Source: Planctomycetota bacterium
GTDB taxonomy: Bacteria; Planctomycetota; B15-G4
Direction: 5' to 3'
DNA: 6,814 nucleotides
Assembly: GCA_003644265.1 (NCBI GenBank)
Contig: QNBX01000209.1
Location: forward strand, 1-6,814
Each line of letters starts with the position of its first letter. The first letter of the stretch is position 1. A program made the position numbers and the translations under genes. Positions 1 to 5,016 of this stretch are shown here, piece by piece. The notes beneath the pieces were generated by a model, which saw only the letters and a list, made by a program, of their open reading frames with translations, was not told the origin of the DNA and did not search any database.

Positions 1-243
1 CGTGTGCATCCAGGTGATGACGCCGACACAGGCGTCGTCGGCCGAGGCGTCCAGGCAGGCGCGACGGATGCCGTCGGGATCAAGCAGCGTGGGCTTCTGG
101 ACGATCTGGATGGGGATGTCCGGCGCGGCCCCGAGTCCGGCCACGATGCCCGCCGCCTGGTCGGTGACCTGCTTCAGCGCCTCCTCACCGTAGTAGTGGA
201 TGCTCCCCGTCAGGAACCAGATCTTCAGACCATCGAAAGCCAT
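1..243 (-). CDS. araA: L-arabinose isomerase, N-terminal part (cut by left edge)
   Basis: This should convert L-arabinose to L-ribulose (EC 5.3.1.4), the first cytoplasmic step of L-arabinose breakdown. The 81 visible residues (MAFDGLKIWFLTGSIHYYGE at the start) follow the AraA N-terminus: the KIWF-x-TGS strand, an HxYG(E)E loop, a helix with EALKQV, the QKPTLLDPDGIRRAC segment, and DDACVGVITWMHT just before the usual FSPAKMW block. The ATG at 243-241 has a GGGAGG ribosome site (258-253) nine bases before it, and no earlier start is needed. The motif usually written GSQHLYG in AraA reads GSIHYYG here (residues 13-19), so the conserved Gln is Ile. The metal-binding Glu/His residues lie in the part outside the window. 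The neighbouring divergent araD supports the call. A related L-fucose/L-arabinose isomerase-family sugar isomerase remains possible because of the altered motif. Confidence 0.88.
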   Translation of the reverse strand, partial: MAFDGLKIWFLTGSIHYYGEEALKQVTDQAAGIVAGLGAAPDIPIQIVQKPTLLDPDGIRRACLDASADDACVGVITWMHT

Positions 244-252
244 GTCGTATCG

Positions 253-258
253 CCTCCC
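253..258 (-). promoter_or_regulatory. Ribosome binding site of araA
   Basis: On the minus strand the bases read GGGAGG, nine nucleotides before the ATG at 243. This fixes the araA start and implies a leadered mRNA, in contrast to the araD start on the other strand. Confidence 0.7.
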
Positions 259-272
259 TGAGCGCCCCTCGC

Positions 273-293
273 GCACATTGATCTCAATTGTGC
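273..293. repeat. Imperfect inverted repeat in the araA 5' leader
   Basis: The arms GCACA (273-277) and TGTGC (289-293) flank TTGA (278-281) and TCAA (284-287). This gives nine base pairs with a one-base bulge (T288) and a two-base centre. It lies where the araA transcript is expected to begin, so it could be a 5'-end RNA hairpin or a second operator. The function is inferred only from position. Confidence 0.4.
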
Positions 294-298
294 AATCG

Positions 299-327
299 AG
301 TGTATGCATACGTATGCTTGATGTCAA
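299..327 (-). promoter_or_regulatory. araA promoter, TTGACA-17-TACACT
   Basis: On the minus strand the -35 hexamer is TTGACA (327-322, a perfect sigma-70/SigA consensus). It is followed by exactly 17 bases and the -10 hexamer TACACT (304-299). Transcription would begin near 292, giving a leader of about 49 nt that carries the GGGAGG site. A palindromic operator fills the spacer, so repression by occlusion of RNA polymerase is the expected control. Confidence 0.7.
302..317. promoter_or_regulatory. Two overlapping perfect palindromes, putative pentose-regulator operator
   Basis: GTATGCATAC (302-311) and GCATACGTATGC (306-317) are each perfect palindromes and share six bases. They sit inside the araA promoter (spacer and start of the -10) and immediately upstream of or over the -35 region of araD. 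GntR-type AraR operators in Firmicutes have a TACGTA core, which is also present here (309-314). The match is only to the core, and no regulator gene is in the window, so a GntR- or LacI-type factor is an inference. Confidence 0.6.
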
Positions 328-341
328 CCCGATGCTATCCT
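313..341 (+). promoter_or_regulatory. araD promoter, probably leaderless
   Basis: A -10 hexamer TATCCT (336-341) ends seven bases before the ATG at 349, the spacing expected when transcription starts on the start codon. The region 17 bp upstream of the -10 is TATGCT (313-318), a poor -35 that overlaps the palindromic operator. The same TATCCT hexamer appears in front of the aldo/keto reductase gene at 6274-6279. Confidence 0.5.
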
Positions 342-348
342 GAGGGTC

Positions 349-1062
349 ATGATCGACATGGAGCTCCGGGAACAGGTCGCCAAAGCCAACGCCGACCTCG
401 TCAAGGCCGGCCTGGTGACCCTCACCTTCGGCAACGTCAGTGGTGTCGACCGCGAGGCCGGCGCCCTGGTCATCAAGCCCAGCGGTATCGAGTGCGACAA
501 GGTCCAGCCCGAGGACCTCGTGGTCGTCTCGCTCGAGGATGGCCGCGTCCTCGAAGGCACGATGCGGCCGTCGAGCGACACACCCACGCACCTGCGGCTC
601 TACCAGGCCTTCCCGGAGCTCGGCGGTGTGGTCCACACGCACTCATCGTTCGCAGCCGCGTTCGCCCAGGCCGGACGCGATATCCCGGCACTCGGCACCA
701 CGCACGCCGACCATTTCCGCGGCGCCGTGCCCACCTCGCGCCTCATGACCGAAGCGGAGATCGAAGGCGAGTACGAGGCCGAGACCGGCAACGTCATCAT
801 CGAGACCATCCGGGGGCTCACCGACGACGCGCTGCGTATGTCGGCGGTGCTGGTGCGATCGCACGGGCCCTTCACCTGGGGAGTGGACGCCGATGCTGCG
901 GTCGTCAACGCCATTGCGCTCGAGGCAGTCGCAGCCATGGCCGAGCGCACCTTGAGCATCGACCCGCATGCGCCGGACATCCAGGAGGCACTGCTGCGCC
1001 GGCACTTCGACCGCAAGCACGGTCCGGGTGCCTACTATGGTCAGCCAGGGGACGAGCACTAA
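349..1062 (+). CDS. araD: L-ribulose-5-phosphate 4-epimerase
   Basis: The 237-aa protein matches the class II aldolase/epimerase family in length and motifs. AraD (EC 5.1.3.4) turns L-ribulose 5-phosphate into D-xylulose 5-phosphate, which enters the pentose phosphate pathway. Visible blocks are TFGNVSGVDR (27-36), KPSGI (43-47), SSDTPTH (75-81), HTHSSFA (96-102), TTHADHFRG (117-125), ETGNVI (145-150), RSHGPFTWG (170-178) and the C-terminal KHGPGAYYGQ. By comparison with E. coli AraD, the metal ligands would be Asp77, His96, His98 and His172, with catalytic Asp121 and Tyr229 or Tyr230 also present. The AYYGQ end favours the epimerase over the fuculose-phosphate aldolase branch. The ATG at 349 is preferred because it aligns with E. 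coli numbering plus one and sits seven bases after a -10 box; ATG 358, eleven bases after GAGGG, is an alternative. It is divergent from araA and first of three genes. No ribulokinase gene is visible. Confidence 0.9.
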   Translation: MIDMELREQVAKANADLVKAGLVTLTFGNVSGVDREAGALVIKPSGIECDKVQPEDLVVVSLEDGRVLEGTMRPSSDTPTHLRLYQAFPELGGVVHTHSSFAAAFAQAGRDIPALGTTHADHFRGAVPTSRLMTEAEIEGEYEAETGNVIIETIRGLTDDALRMSAVLVRSHGPFTWGVDADAAVVNAIALEAVAAMAERTLSIDPHAPDIQEALLRRHFDRKHGPGAYYGQPGDEH

Positions 1063-1104
1063 CCCGACATACCCGATTCCAGAGACGCAAGAGGAGGTCG
1101 ACCG

Positions 1105-1413
1105 ATGTTCATCGCGGCAGTCCACGTCTACATCAGGCCCGACAAGGTCGACGACTTCAAGGAGCTGATCCGGGCCAATCACCTCGGCTCCATCGCCGAG
1201 CCCGGCTGCCTGCGATTCGACGTGGCCCAGTCGAAGGACGACCCCACCGAGTTCCTGTTGTGGGAGGTCTACGTCGACGAGGACGCAGCCGGGTTCCACA
1301 AGACCTCGCCGCACTACCTCACCTTCAAGGAGAAGGCCCCCGAGCTGATGACGAAGGACCGTCACAGCGACCTCTACGAGGGCATCTACGTGAACTCGAA
1401 CAAGGCCGAGTGA
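1105..1413 (+). CDS. LsrG-like isomerase / antibiotic biosynthesis monooxygenase-fold protein
   Basis: This small cytoplasmic protein (102 aa) has the dimeric alpha+beta barrel (ABM) fold. It resembles E. coli LsrG, the (4S)-4-hydroxy-5-phosphonooxypentane-2,3-dione isomerase that processes phosphorylated autoinducer-2. Shared signatures are NHLGSI (25-30), EPGxLRFDV (32-40), YVDEDAA (56-62), FHKTSPHY (64-71) and ELMT (80-83). A GAGGAGG ribosome site (1091-1097) lies seven bases before the ATG. It follows araD by 42 bp and overlaps the next gene by one base, so it belongs to the pentose operon rather than to an lsr transport/kinase cluster; no lsrK, lsrF or lsrACDB homologue is visible. Its substrate is therefore uncertain: it may act on a phosphorylated pentulose-like diketone, as a sugar isomerase or mutarotase, or as a quinol monooxygenase. 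The family assignment is firm; the reaction is inference. Confidence 0.75.
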   Translation: MFIAAVHVYIRPDKVDDFKELIRANHLGSIAEPGCLRFDVAQSKDDPTEFLLWEVYVDEDAAGFHKTSPHYLTFKEKAPELMTKDRHSDLYEGIYVNSNKAE

Positions 1414-2621
1414 TGGCCGACACCGTTCCGGCGTTCGGCCTCGGCCGGCTCCCGCGCATCACCTTCGGCTCAGGCGTCTTCGCCCAGGTTCCGGCCATCG
1501 TGGCCCGCCATGGCACGCGCGTTCTGCTCGTCACGGGCGGTCATTCCTTCAACGAGTCCCCGCGGCGAGCAGAGTTGGAGGTCGGTCTGGCCGAGGCCGG
1601 CGTGACGCTGGTCGGCAGCACCACCGTCAGCGGTGAGCCCAGCCCAGCGGATGTGGAGGGTCCGGTAGCGCGTTTCCGTGGCCAGGACGTCGACGTCGTC
1701 CTCGGCATCGGTGGCGGTGCGGCGCTTGACACCGCCAAGGCCATCGCCGGCCTGTTGCCTGTCGAGACCGAGCTGATGGACCACCTCGAGGGCGTCGGTC
1801 GCGGTCTCCCCTACTCCGGCCCGGCGGTACCGGTGGTGGCGGTGCCCACGACCGCGGGCACCGGCGCGGAGGCGACGCGCAATGCCGTCATCAGCAAGCG
1901 CGGGCCGGAAGGCTTCAAGCGCTCCTTCCGCGATGAATCGATGGTGCCGGCGGATGCAGTGGTGGACCCCGACCTGCTGGCGACCGCACCACGCTCGCTC
2001 ATCGCTGCCAACGGGCTCGATGCGCTGACCCAGTTGCTCGAAGCCTTCACCTCACAGAAAGCCACGCCCTTCACCGATGCGCTGGCGCGCGATGGGTTGG
2101 CAGCGGCGCGCGATGGGCTGCTGCCCTGGTATGGCGATCCTGACGGTCCCGGCGCCCCGGCGGCACGCAGCCACATGGCCTACGCCGCGCTGTTGTCGGG
2201 CATCTGTCTCGCCAATGCCGGCCTTGGTGCCGTGCACGGGTTCGCCAGCCCGCTGGGCGCGCAGTTGCCCATCCCACACGGGATGGCCTGCGGTGCCGTC
2301 CTGTGGCAGGTCATCGGCGCCAACATCGTGGCGCTGACGGAGCGCGATCCGGGCTCGCCGGCACTGACCAAGTACGCCGAGGCCGGCCGCATCCTTGCCG
2401 CACTACCGCCCGGCACGCGCGACGAGACCGCCCGGGTCGGCCTCGTCGACATCCTCCACGACTGGGTGGACCAACTGGAGGTGCCGGGGCTATCTGCCTT
2501 CGAGATGACCGCAGAGCACATCCCTGTGATCGTGGCCGACTCGCCCGGCAGCAGCATGCGCACGAATCCCATCGCGCTCACCGACGAGGAGTTGACGGTC
2601 ATCCTGGAGAGCGCCCTGTAG
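1413..2621 (+). CDS. Iron-containing (group III) alcohol dehydrogenase
   Basis: This 402-aa NAD(P)-dependent oxidoreductase belongs to the FucO/maleylacetate-reductase superfamily. The N-terminal nucleotide domain carries VVLGIGGGAALDTAKA (95-110, GGGA in place of the common GGGS) and VPTTAGTGAEAT (144-155). The C-terminal helical domain carries NGLDALTQLLEAF (200-212) and HGFASPLGAQLPIPHG (275-290). Predicted metal ligands, by comparison with FucO, are Asp203, position 207, His275 and His289. Position 207 is Gln, not His, a variant I associate with a DALTQ subfamily. The ATG overlaps the upstream stop (TGATG, 1411-1415) and has no clear ribosome site, so translational coupling is likely. The open frame extends far upstream, but homology begins only here. 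In this operon it probably reduces or oxidises an aldehyde, ketose or polyol linked to pentose use; the substrate is unknown. A hairpin begins at the last stop-codon base. Confidence 0.85.
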   Translation: MADTVPAFGLGRLPRITFGSGVFAQVPAIVARHGTRVLLVTGGHSFNESPRRAELEVGLAEAGVTLVGSTTVSGEPSPADVEGPVARFRGQDVDVVLGIGGGAALDTAKAIAGLLPVETELMDHLEGVGRGLPYSGPAVPVVAVPTTAGTGAEATRNAVISKRGPEGFKRSFRDESMVPADAVVDPDLLATAPRSLIAANGLDALTQLLEAFTSQKATPFTDALARDGLAAARDGLLPWYGDPDGPGAPAARSHMAYAALLSGICLANAGLGAVHGFASPLGAQLPIPHGMACGAVLWQVIGANIVALTERDPGSPALTKYAEAGRILAALPPGTRDETARVGLVDILHDWVDQLEVPGLSAFEMTAEHIPVIVADSPGSSMRTNPIALTDEELTVILESAL

Positions 2622-2637
2622 CACACGCGGCGTGTGC
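2621..2637 (+). terminator. Hairpin behind the araD operon
   Basis: GCACACG (2621-2627) and CGTGTGC (2631-2637) form a perfect seven-base-pair stem with a CGG loop. It overlaps the final base of the dehydrogenase stop codon. No T-run follows, so it is a stem-only terminator candidate or an mRNA 3'-end stabiliser rather than a classic intrinsic terminator. Confidence 0.45.
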
Positions 2638-3075
2638 GGTTCGCCCGCATCCGTTGATTCGGGCAAGTTGATGGTCATAGGCACATCAGAGGAAGTCGCC
2701 ATTGCCTTGGGCGTGGGTCACCACTACCGTTGGTGTTGCCGTCGTCCCTGACGCTGGCACGGGCCCTGAAGGCGTCGACCACCGGGCCCGGGACGAACCG
2801 CGATCCAAATATGTCACCGTGGTGGCGCAAGCGACACCGTGCATCGAATGTCAGCTCCACACGACTTGGATCGCCGTCTCCGGGTTACGAGTCGAGTAAC
2901 GGGTGTACCGGCTGGCTCCGGGCCTCGCTAGTGGTGGGGTTCGGCGGCGAGGTCATCCATCCCGCGCATCGATCGACCTCGAGTCGCCAGGCCGGCGGAC
3001 AGGCCAGGCGACTCGAACGATCCCGTCTCCTGCTGGTCCCCTTCCTACTGATCCCCTCCTGGAGCGAGGGTGGCG
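2638..3075. other. Gene-poor interval with no confident coding sequence
   Basis: I find no gene with recognisable motifs here. The longest open stretches are about 60 codons on either strand and have no good ribosome site. A minus-strand frame from GTG 2860 to 2675 is open and can be extended upstream through one in-frame stop near 2886, which could mark a decayed gene, but I do not recognise it. Structured elements are a 10-bp palindrome CCGGGCCCGG (2782-2791), a small GTTAC/GTAAC hairpin (2884-2900) and the large hairpin at 2971-3022. The interval separates the plus-strand pentose operon from the convergent J-domain gene. Confidence 0.5.
2971..3022. terminator. Long interrupted hairpin downstream of the J-domain gene
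   Basis: An outer GATCG/CGATC pair (2971-2975, 3018-3022), a ten-base-pair central stem TCGAGTCGCC/GGCGACTCGA (2979-2988, 3007-3016), an A·A mismatch and an inner GGCC/GGCC stem (2990-2993, 3002-3005) close an eight-base loop. It starts 53 bases past the minus-strand stop codon. Neither side has a T-run. It may be a stem-only terminator, an RNA structure or a protein-binding inverted repeat; the assignment as terminator rests on position. Confidence 0.4.
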
Positions 3076-3807
3076 CTAGACCTCCGCCGGGCGCGGATGA
3101 CGCTCCACTCCCCTCGCATCGAGATCGCTGGCGATGACGCGCGCGCGCATCACCAGGTCCCGGTCACGGGTGATGGTCGACGCGATCCAGTCGATGTAGG
3201 TGGGCTCCTGCTCTGCCACCTCGCCCAGCGTCAAGCCATGGAAACGCCCGAAACCCAGGACCGTCGCGCGTGCCTCGTCAAGGCTGGGCATGCGGATACG
3301 CGAAGGGTCGACCTGCCGAAGCACCGGTCCGTTAGGATCGCTGGCGCGCAGGTCGGGGCCCTCGCGAGATGTGCGCCAATCGCGCGGCGCCTGACCTGAC
3401 AACGTAGTGCGGCGCCGGCGGGCACTATGTCGCCGCACACTGCTGCTGTTGTGTGGCTTGAACGAAGCCGAGGTGTTGAAGCGAGCCGTGACCGGACGCG
3501 ATGGTGGCGGTGGTGGCGGACCGGCATCGTCGTCCGGAGACCGCCCCTCGGCGTAGCGCTCCCGACGGGCGTGCGGCATGGAGTCGTAGCGCGCGCGGCG
3601 AACCGGATCGCTGAGCACATCGTAGGCGGCATTGATGCGCGCCATCCGAGTGGTCAAGCGCTCGCGCTCCTCGCCATCGCTGCCCGCGCGATCGGGATGG
3701 TGCTCCCGCGCCAACTCTCGCCAGCGACGCTTGATCTCCGCGGCAGACGCGTCATGACGCACGTCAAGCACGCGGTAAGGGTCGCCTCTGAAAGTGGGAG
3801 CAGACAC
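3076..3807 (-). CDS. J-domain protein with ExoX-like C-terminal module
   Basis: From the GTG at 3807 the protein has 243 residues. Residues 9-75 are a J domain: DPYRVLDV, helix II with RRWRELAREHHPDR containing the HPD motif (37-39) that stimulates DnaK ATPase, then RINAAYDVLSDPVRRARYD. Glycine/phenylalanine and zinc-finger regions of true DnaJ are absent. A low-complexity linker with six prolines (97-102) and many Ser/Arg residues leads to a C-terminal segment, VLGFGRFHGLTLGEVAEQEP plus TYIDWIAS (183-210). This resembles the FGKxKGxxLxxVPxxYLxWL pattern of the ExoX C-terminal/DUF3820-type module, associated with nucleic-acid enzymes. The GTG start is chosen because the J domain begins a few residues later, the frame upstream overlaps ligC, and a -10 box lies seven bases before it. 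It is divergent from ligC. A DnaK co-chaperone directed to DNA metabolism is inferred. Confidence 0.75.
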   Translation of the reverse strand: MSAPTFRGDPYRVLDVRHDASAAEIKRRWRELAREHHPDRAGSDGEERERLTTRMARINAAYDVLSDPVRRARYDSMPHARRERYAEGRSPDDDAGPPPPPPSRPVTARFNTSASFKPHNSSSVRRHSARRRRTTLSGQAPRDWRTSREGPDLRASDPNGPVLRQVDPSRIRMPSLDEARATVLGFGRFHGLTLGEVAEQEPTYIDWIASTITRDRDLVMRARVIASDLDARGVERHPRPAEV

Positions 3808-3814
3808 ATGTTCG

Positions 3815-3820
3815 AGGCTA
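3815..3820 (-). promoter_or_regulatory. Leaderless -10 box of the J-domain gene
   Basis: On the minus strand TAGCCT (3820-3815) is followed by seven bases and then the GTG start, so transcription would begin at or next to the start codon. No ribosome site is visible. A TTGACG lies upstream, but only 11 bases from the -10, too close to act as its -35. Confidence 0.4.
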
Positions 3821-3853
3821 CCACGCGGCGCCGTCAAGCTCTCCCCGTCGAGG

Positions 3854-3859
3854 TATCGT
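3854..3859 (+). promoter_or_regulatory. Leaderless -10 box of ligC
   Basis: TATCGT ends six bases before the ATG at 3866, and no Shine-Dalgarno sequence precedes that ATG. This is the layout of a leaderless actinobacterial transcript. Both promoters of the divergent pair lie in the 58 bp between the two start codons. Confidence 0.4.
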
Positions 3860-3865
3860 CCGCGC

Positions 3866-4951
3866 ATGCGCCTGCCCCTCGAGCGTCCGATCGACCCGAT
3901 GCTGGCCAGGGCCACCCCAGCCCTGCCCGATGGCGACGAATGGATGTATGAACCGAAGTGGGATGGCTTCCGGGCACTGGCCTTCCGTGACGGTGACGAG
4001 TCGCTGATCCAGAGCCGCGACCGCAAGCCGCCAGAGCGCTACTTCCCCGAGCTGGTGGAGCCGCCGCTGTCGAACCTGCCCTCACGCTGCGTGCTCGACG
4101 GCGAGATCGTCATCGCCCGGGACGGCCGGCTCGATCTCGATGCACTGCTCTTGCGCATCCACCCGGCCGCCTCACGCGTGACCATGCTGGCCGACCAGAC
4201 GCCAGCCTCATACGTGGCCTGGGACCTGCTGGCTCTCGATGACGAGTCGCTTCTGAAGACACCCCAGGTCGATCGCCGAGATCGCCTGGAGCACGCCCTG
4301 GCCGGAGTCCGGCCGCCGATCCACTTGACGCCACTGACGCGGGATCATGAGCAAGCGGCCGACTGGTTCACACGTTTCGAGGGTGCGGGACTCGACGGCG
4401 TCATCGCCAACGACACCGCGTCGGTCTATGAGCCCGGCAAGCGGCGCATGCTCAAGGTCAAACACGCTCGCGCGGCCGACTGTGTCGTGGCCGGCTTCCG
4501 CTGGCACAAGAACGGCGAGGGCACACACGTCGGTTCGCTCATCCTGGGCCTCTTCGACGAGGACAGCGTGCTTCACCATGTCGGCGTCACGGCGTCATTC
4601 ACGTGGGACCGGCGGGCCGAGCTGGCCGGGGAGTTGGCGCCGTTGCGCGAAGGTGCGCTCGACAGCCATCCCTGGCGCGAATGGGCCGACTGGTCCGCTG
4701 CCGCAGACGAACGAGGCCAGCGGATGCCCGGCGCCACCTCGCGCTGGAGCCGCGGCAAGGATCTCTTCTGGGAGCCGCTGCGCCCGGAGCGTGTCGTCGA
4801 GGTCACCTACGATCATCTGCAAGGGGATCGCTTCCGGCACGCCACCACATTCCGACGCTGGCGACTCGACAGGGACCCGGTCGACTGCCGCTACGATCAG
4901 CTGGAGGTCACCACGCCGTACGAATTGGGAGACATCTTCACAGATGAGTGA
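3866..4951 (+). CDS. ligC: ATP-dependent DNA ligase, LigC type
   Basis: This 361-aa enzyme would seal nicks in duplex DNA using ATP. The adenylation domain shows motif I EPKWDGFR (29-36) with Lys31 as the AMP-accepting residue, a motif Ia-like SRDRKP (50-55), motif III LDGEIV (77-82), motif IV DGVIAN (177-182) and motif V MLKVKH (195-200). The OB-fold follows, ending with RPERVVEVTYDHLQGDRFRH (307-326) and FRRWRLDRDP. The length and the RIHPAASRV and ADCVVAGFR segments match mycobacterial LigC, not the multidomain LigD: there is no polymerase or phosphoesterase domain. The sixth residue of motif IV, Lys in M. tuberculosis LigC as I recall it, is Asn182 here. ATG 3866 is chosen over an upstream in-frame ATG (3794) because LigC homology starts here (RLPLERPIDPML). 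Mycobacterial LigC has been linked to base excision repair with a primase-polymerase; none is encoded in this window. Confidence 0.9.
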   Translation: MRLPLERPIDPMLARATPALPDGDEWMYEPKWDGFRALAFRDGDESLIQSRDRKPPERYFPELVEPPLSNLPSRCVLDGEIVIARDGRLDLDALLLRIHPAASRVTMLADQTPASYVAWDLLALDDESLLKTPQVDRRDRLEHALAGVRPPIHLTPLTRDHEQAADWFTRFEGAGLDGVIANDTASVYEPGKRRMLKVKHARAADCVVAGFRWHKNGEGTHVGSLILGLFDEDSVLHHVGVTASFTWDRRAELAGELAPLREGALDSHPWREWADWSAAADERGQRMPGATSRWSRGKDLFWEPLRPERVVEVTYDHLQGDRFRHATTFRRWRLDRDPVDCRYDQLEVTTPYELGDIFTDE

Positions 4952-4962
4952 GGTCCCGCCTA

Positions 4963-4977
4963 TTCGCCATTGGCGAA
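4963..4977. promoter_or_regulatory. Perfect 15-bp palindrome downstream of ligC / over the next promoter
   Basis: TTCGCCA-T-TGGCGAA is a perfect inverted repeat around T4970. It begins 12 bases after the ligC stop. It also covers the expected -35 position (4963-4968) of a promoter whose -10 is TACACT (4986-4991). It could be an operator for the downstream membrane-protein gene or a short hairpin ending ligC mRNA. No T-run follows, which makes the operator reading slightly more likely. Confidence 0.45.
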
Positions 4978-4985
4978 GAGACGGG

Positions 4986-4991
4986 TACACT
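4986..4991 (+). promoter_or_regulatory. -10 box of the Q-rich membrane protein gene
   Basis: TACACT is identical to the -10 of the araA promoter. With a 17-bp spacer the -35 would be TTCGCC (4963-4968), a weak match inside the palindrome. Transcription would start near 4998, giving a leader of about 19 nt that contains the AGGGAGGAG ribosome site. Confidence 0.4.
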
Positions 4992-5004
4992 TGCGCGTGC
5001 CTAT

Positions 5005-5013
5005 AGGGAGGAG
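5005..5013 (+). promoter_or_regulatory. Ribosome binding site that fixes the start at 5017
   Basis: AGGGAGGAG ends three bases before ATG 5017. It decides in favour of this start over an in-frame ATG at 4948 that overlaps ligC and lies upstream of the promoter. Confidence 0.7.
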
Positions 5014-5016
5014 CTC

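Noticed and set aside
4..261. Plus-strand open frames opposite araA
   Set aside because: The minus-strand reading matches AraA; the plus-strand frames show no motifs and no ribosome site.
643..1365. Long minus-strand open frame across araD and the LsrG-like gene
   Set aside because: It is antisense to two genes with clear motifs. Long antisense frames are common at this GC content.
288..1412. Long open frame in phase with and upstream of the iron-family dehydrogenase
   Set aside because: Its translation is Arg/His-rich and meaningless and overlaps araD and the LsrG-like gene in another phase. Dehydrogenase homology starts only at ATG 1413, so the upstream part is a GC-rich shadow.
2978..3022. 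tRNA-like element suggested by the GACTCGAACGATCCC stretch
   Set aside because: No acceptor stem or anticodon arm can be drawn around it; the bases are explained by the long inverted repeat.
3832..3837. TTGACG as -35 of the J-domain gene promoter (minus strand)
   Set aside because: It is only 11 bases from the TAGCCT -10, well below the 16-18 bases needed.
3794..3865. Upstream in-frame ATG for ligC at 3794
   Set aside because: The 24 extra residues do not resemble LigC, and the proposed -10 box lies inside this stretch.
3867..4026. Upstream extension of the J-domain protein to an ATG at 4026 (or at 3867)
   Set aside because: The extension overlaps the conserved start of ligC and adds non-homologous sequence; the GTG at 3807 directly precedes the J domain and has a -10 box at leaderless spacing.
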